The notes under the pieces were generated by a model, which was given only the letters and a program-made list of their open reading frames with translations, did not search any database and was not told the origin of the DNA. DNA of 47,430 nucleotides from an uncultured Planctomycetia bacterium (GTDB lineage Bacteria; Planctomycetota; Phycisphaerae; Phycisphaerales; SM1A02). The DNA lies in the NCBI GenBank assembly GCA_937871505.1, contig CALMPF010000004.1:1-47430 (forward strand). Reading direction: 5' to 3'. Below, in pieces: positions 44,465-47,430 of the stretch; within the stretch, counting starts at the first letter, position 1, and each line of letters begins with the position of its first letter. Both the position numbers and the translations under genes were made by a program.

Positions 44465-45594
44465 ATCGGAGGCCGACGCGGAGCGGCGTGCGCGGCGCAG
44501 CTCCGGATCGTGGAGCAGGCGCACGCCCTGATCGGGATGATCAGGTCAATCAGGCCGGCCAGATCTCCCAGCCCGGCCAGCTCGACCAGCTCGACCAGAT
44601 CTCCCAGCCCGGCCAGCTCGACCAGATCAATCGGGCGATGGCGGGGGAGCTGTCCCCATCGCCGTCCGACCGCGGCGCTTCGCCGCCCGCCGAAGCCACG
44701 CCCGGCGCGGGAGAGCGCTGGATCGACGTCGCGCATCGCGACGTGCGCTTCCGGCTGGTCGCTCCCGCGTCCTCCGAGGCGCTGATCGACGAGGTCGCCT
44801 TCAACGCCGATGAGCGGTTGCCCTACTGGGCCGATCTCTGGCCTGCGTCGGTCGCGCTGATGCGCTGGGTGCTGGACGCTTCGGCGCCGGAGCTCGGCTT
44901 CGACCTCCCGCTCCCCCGCAACCCGGATGACTCTCGCCGCAGGCTGCTCGGGCGGACGCGCGGCGCTGGCGAGCCGCATGCAACTGAGGCGGGTTCGACC
45001 GGGGAGGGGGAGTGCGCGGTGCAAGCGTGTGCTGCGCAGACGAGCGGCGCAGCGCCGACGGCGATCGAGCTTGGCTGCGGGCTCGGCCTGGTCTCGCTCG
45101 CGCTCCTGCGGCGCGGGCTGCGCGTCGTCGCGACCGACTACGAGCCTGCGGCGCTCGAGCACGTGGTTCGCAGCGCGGCCGCGACTGGTCTCTTGGGGCC
45201 CGAAGGAGAGGGGGTCTCCGGGGCCGCAGCGCCGGGGTCGGGCGCTCGAGCGGTGCTGCGCACGATGCTCCTCGACTGGCGCAGCGAGGGCGCGTATCCG
45301 GCGGCGGATCTCGTCCTCGGGGCCGACCTGCTCTACGAAGAGCGCGCCGTCGAGCCGCTCGCGACGCTGATCGCGCGGCTGCTGGCGCCGGGCGGTCGAG
45401 CGATCATCGCCGATCCGGGCCGGCGCTGGTTCCGCGCGTTCGAGGGCGCGATGCGCACACGCGGCTTCGAGGCGCTCGTCCTCGCGGATCGGATTGAACC
45501 CGGCACGGCGCCGGGGGCGTCGCCGAGCAGCGTCCAGATCGTGGCCTTTTCGAGGCGGGACGGGCCCGGGGGCTGCGCGCGCAAGCGAGGCTGA
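44461..45594 (+). CDS. Class I SAM-dependent methyltransferase (NNMT/METTL-like) with low-complexity N-terminus
   Basis: A 377-residue protein. Residues 1-85 are low complexity, including two copies of QISQPGQLDQ. Family-like sequence begins at about 88 (IDVAHRDVRFRLVAP), with ERLPYWADLWPASVALMRWV; after a 58-residue Gly/Ala insert comes the SAM-binding motif AIELGCGLGLVSLAL (about 201-215), VVATDYEP, ADLVLGADLLYEE and GGRAIIADPGR. This layout matches the nicotinamide N-methyltransferase/METTL group of small-molecule or protein-Lys methyltransferases. GTG start overlaps the cysS stop. Substrate unknown. Confidence 0.82.
   Translation: MNRRPTRSGVRGAAPDRGAGARPDRDDQVNQAGQISQPGQLDQLDQISQPGQLDQINRAMAGELSPSPSDRGASPPAEATPGAGERWIDVAHRDVRFRLVAPASSEALIDEVAFNADERLPYWADLWPASVALMRWVLDASAPELGFDLPLPRNPDDSRRRLLGRTRGAGEPHATEAGSTGEGECAVQACAAQTSGAAPTAIELGCGLGLVSLALLRRGLRVVATDYEPAALEHVVRSAAATGLLGPEGEGVSGAAAPGSGARAVLRTMLLDWRSEGAYPAADLVLGADLLYEERAVEPLATLIARLLAPGGRAIIADPGRRWFRAFEGAMRTRGFEALVLADRIEPGTAPGASPSSVQIVAFSRRDGPGGCARKRG
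44560..44625 (+). repeat. 30-nt perfect direct repeat inside the methyltransferase gene
   Basis: Bases 44560-44589 and 44596-44625 are identical (36-nt spacing, 12 codons), encoding QISQPGQLDQ twice with a QL spacer. A multiple of three keeps the frame, so length variation would alter only the disordered N-terminus. Confidence 0.85.
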
Positions 45595-45701
45595 AGGGCA
45601 CGTCCCGGGAGCGCGGTTCGCTCACGCGCCGGAGCCCCCGCGGATCCTCCTCCGCCGGATCATCCTTCGACGCGCGGGAACGGCGCATCCGCTCATGCGG
45701 C

Positions 45702-45795
45702 CATCCCCCGGAGCGCTTCGCCGGGATCTGGCCGTCTGGCTCGTGCGCGAGATCGTGTCCTGCGCAGTCGCCCATCCCCGGAGCGCTTCGCCGGG
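45702..45795. repeat. Pair of REP-like palindromic repeats, spacing 71 bp
   Basis: CCCCGGAGCGCTTCGCCGGG occurs twice, within 45702-45725 and 45773-45795, each preceded by CAT. Each copy can fold as CCCGG...CCGGG around GCGCTTCG. Located between the methyltransferase and coaE genes. Shape and pairing fit REP elements mobilised by RAYT transposases, of which a remnant lies at 13375-13548. Confidence 0.75.
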
Positions 45796-45847
45796 CTTTG
45801 GCAGCGTCGCCCGCGCCATCGGGCGATTCCGTCTACCCTCGCCCGAG

Positions 45848-46468
45848 ATGCGTCCGCCCACCATCGGCCTCGTCGGAGGCATCGGCGCCGGAAAATCAAG
45901 CGTCGCGAGGATTCTCGCCGGATCCGGATGCGTGGTCTGCGACTCCGATGCGCTTGCGCGCGAGGCACTCGACGATCCGAGCGTCGCCGGAGCGATCCGC
46001 GAACGGTGGGGCGAGAGCGTCTTCCGCCCCGGGACCGACGCGAGCGGGGCTGGCGCGCTCGACCGCCGGGCGGTCGCGGCGCTCGTGTTCGAGCGCGCCG
46101 AGGAGCGTCGCTGGCTCGAGTCCGTCATTCATCCGTGGATCGAGCGTCGGCGACGCGATCTCTTCCGCGATGCTCCCGCCGACACCCGCGCGCGGGTGAT
46201 CGACGCGCCGCTGCTGCTCGAGGCGGGTCTCGACGACCGCTGCGACGCGATCCTCTTCGTCGACGCCCCGCGCGTCCTTCGCCTCGCCCGCCTCGCCGCC
46301 GCGCGCGGCTGGACCGACGCCGAGCTCGCCCGTCGCGAAGCCGCCCAGTGGCCGCTCGACCGCAAGCGCCAGCGGGCGACGCACGTGATCGAGAACGTCG
46401 CCGACGAGAGTCACCTGCGGACCCAGGTCCTCGCGGCGCTGGACGCGATCGCCCCGCGTTCGCGATGA
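45848..46468 (+). CDS. coaE: Dephospho-CoA kinase
   Basis: Catalyses the last step of coenzyme A synthesis, ATP-dependent 3'-phosphorylation of dephospho-CoA. 206 residues, the usual length. IGLVGGIGAGKSSVARIL is the P-loop, CVVCDSDALAREAL the substrate-side DxD-type motif, VIDAPLLLEAGLDDRCDAIL the central strand, and RREAAQWPLDRKRQRATHVI with ENVADESHLRTQ the lid and C-terminal signature. ATG 45848 starts exactly at the conserved N-terminus. It follows the methyltransferase on the same strand after 253 bp containing the REP-like pair. Confidence 0.95.
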   Translation: MRPPTIGLVGGIGAGKSSVARILAGSGCVVCDSDALAREALDDPSVAGAIRERWGESVFRPGTDASGAGALDRRAVAALVFERAEERRWLESVIHPWIERRRRDLFRDAPADTRARVIDAPLLLEAGLDDRCDAILFVDAPRVLRLARLAAARGWTDAELARREAAQWPLDRKRQRATHVIENVADESHLRTQVLAALDAIAPRSR

Positions 46469-46494
46469 AGCTGCACCGTGTCCGAGCCGACGGG

Positions 46495-46611
46495 GCTCAG
46501 GCGTCGACGCCACCGAGCCGCCGACCACCACCGCTCGTCTGCCCGCGACGCCCCTTGCACCACGAGCTCAGGCGTCGACGCGACCGAGACGCCGACCACG
46601 ACCGCTCGACC
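46495..46611 (+). repeat. Direct repeat pair, spacing 71 bp
   Basis: GCTCAGGCGTCGACGC begins at 46495 and at 46566; the copies stay alike for about 46 bp (ACCGAG.CGCCGACCAC.ACCGCTCG). Located just downstream of coaE. Confidence 0.75.
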
Positions 46612-46764
46612 GCCTCGCGACGGGACGACTGGGCGCTGGCATGTGAAGCCGGATTACCGACGGCGAACCCTCGGCGCCGACCCGCTCGCCCCGCGGTGTC
46701 CGCAGTGGTCCTTGGGCAACGAGCGCCCCGTGAGGAGATTCCGGGGGATGCATGACAGACGACG

Positions 46765-46876
46765 CGGTCGCCGGTACGCGGTCGTCGGTGAGCGGTCGCC
46801 GGTGCGCGGTCGCCGGTGCGCGGCCGTCGGTATGCGACCGCCGGTATGCGGCCGTCGGTGCGCGGCCGTCCCGGCC
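46765..46876 (+). repeat. 14-nt minisatellite, eight units
   Basis: Eight consecutive 14-nt units of the type CGGTCGCCGGTGCG, the last one degenerate. The unit is not a multiple of three, so the array is unlikely to be coding. It lies in the 540-bp gene-free stretch between coaE and the Fic remnant. Confidence 0.85.
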
Positions 46877-46956
46877 GCTCCTGCTCCACCGCAGACAGCA
46901 CCAACACCTTCCTCTCTGACGGGGCTTGTTTTCCCCACCACCATGATCCGCGTACT

Positions 46957-47000
46957 CCTCGTAACGGTTGGGGTTCACCAACCTCGTAAGGGTTGGGGTT
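46957..47000 (+). repeat. Dispersed motif CCTCGTRASGGTTGGGGTT, copies 2 and 3
   Basis: CCTCGTAACGGTTGGGGTT at 46957-46975 and CCTCGTAAGGGTTGGGGTT at 46982-47000, 25 bp apart. The second copy ends six bases before the point where homology to Fic proteins begins, so it sits at the truncation border. A further copy is at 19060-19078. Confidence 0.7.
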
Positions 47001-47006
47001 GGTTGA

Positions 47007-47381
47007 CACCTCTCGCGCGACGGAGACTGGACGGGATGGTGCCGCTTCTTCCTCGATGCCACGCGTCAGCAGGCGGAGGCCAATCTTGAGAAGGCACGCG
47101 CCATCCTCGACCTGTACGAGACGATGAAGCCCCGCCTCCACGAGTTGACGAGGTCCCAGTACGTTGTCCACGGACTGGACTGGATGTTCGAACGGCCCAT
47201 CTTTCGCAGTTCCGACTTCACGGCCTCGGCGGGCATTCCGGCGCCCACGGCGAAGCGGTTCCTTCAGGTGCTGAAGACCTCTGGGATCCTGCGGGAGCTC
47301 GCGCCGGGACGGGGGCGGCGACCGGCCCTTCTCGTCTTTCCCGAGCTCCTGAACGTGGCGGAGGGGCGAGATGCGTTCTAG
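47007..47381 (+). pseudogene. Fic-family protein, C-terminal remnant
   Basis: The frame after a TGA at 47004-47006 reads SRDGDWTGWCRFFLDATRQQ, then ANLEKARAILDLYETMKPRL and a winged-helix tail (IFRSSDFTASAGIPAPTAKR ... RRPALLVFPELLNVAEGRDAF). This is the conserved C-terminal end of Fic/DOC AMPylator-type proteins of the long class (Fic domain plus HTH). The catalytic HPFxxGNGR part and everything before it are missing, and there is no start codon before an internal ATG at 47124. A decapitated gene, probably cut by the repeat-bearing DNA directly upstream. The rest of the window (47382-47430) holds nothing recognisable. Confidence 0.8.
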
Positions 47382-47430
47382 GTTCTGTCTGAAAACCCCA
47401 GTCGGAGGTATCTCGCGACGACAGCGAGCT

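Noticed and set aside
46478..47089. 203-codon plus-strand frame across the 14-nt minisatellite
   Set aside because: It consists of repeat translation and runs out of frame over the Fic remnant; no domain was seen.

Overview
The window reads as chromosomal DNA of a very GC-rich planctomycete, most likely of the class Phycisphaerae. Four things point there. Three exported proteins carry paired dockerin-like repeats of the type [A/G]DLNGDGVVDGADLG..LL..WG. An ECF sigma factor gene is joined to a Hanks-type kinase/TPR receptor gene. A Cys-rich C..CC...W...C exported domain is present. Many start codons lack a Shine-Dalgarno sequence, and conserved housekeeping proteins carry long Gly/Ala/Pro-rich inserts. 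No rRNA, tRNA or CRISPR array was seen.

Layout. 1-2.4 kb: 3' end of a TPR gene, a small exported protein and a YdjA-like nitroreductase. 2.9-9.2 kb: six minus-strand genes forming a putative detoxification or catabolic operon (two YcaC-type isochorismatase-family hydrolases, pirin, ABM-domain membrane protein, YtcJ-type amidohydrolase, zinc-free quinone-reductase-like enzyme). 9.3-12.8 kb: sigma/kinase pair. 12.8-13.6 kb: mobile-element graveyard (palindromic MITE-like element, IS630 remnant, REP-associated transposase remnant). 13.7-19.7 kb: an eRF1-related (baeRF) protein, a large dockerin protein and a small unknown protein. 19.9-27.1 kb: yidC, mnmE, a thioesterase, a DUF721/DciA-like protein and an orphan ABC ATPase. 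27.4-30.1 kb: a beta-helix dockerin protein. 30.1-33.4 kb: a 2.2-kb repeat-packed gene-free region holding two parS sites, then parB. 33.8-34.3 kb: a basic histone-like protein. 34.5-41.4 kb: an exopolysaccharide locus with GDP-fucose synthesis (gmd, fcl), two glycosyltransferase domains and three WcaF-type acetyltransferase domains, one of them fused to a glycosyltransferase. 41.6-46.5 kb: a third dockerin protein, cysS, a methyltransferase and coaE. 46.5-47.4 kb: repeats and a decapitated Fic-family gene.

How it fits together. yidC, mnmE, parB and parS are normally close to the bacterial chromosome origin, so the window is probably origin- or centromere-proximal, although parA, mnmG, rnpA and dnaA are absent and I found no convincing DnaA boxes. 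gmd and fcl would supply GDP-L-fucose to the adjacent glycosyltransferases, and the three left-handed beta-helix acetyltransferases would decorate the product. The three dockerin proteins are probably displayed on the surface by a lineage-specific anchoring system whose receptor is not in this window. Several short repeat families (GCGCTGKAGYGTYCA, CCTCGTRASGGTTGGGGTT, and direct repeat pairs spaced 70-71 bp) are scattered between genes. One family member lies inside an insert in the mnmE coding sequence.
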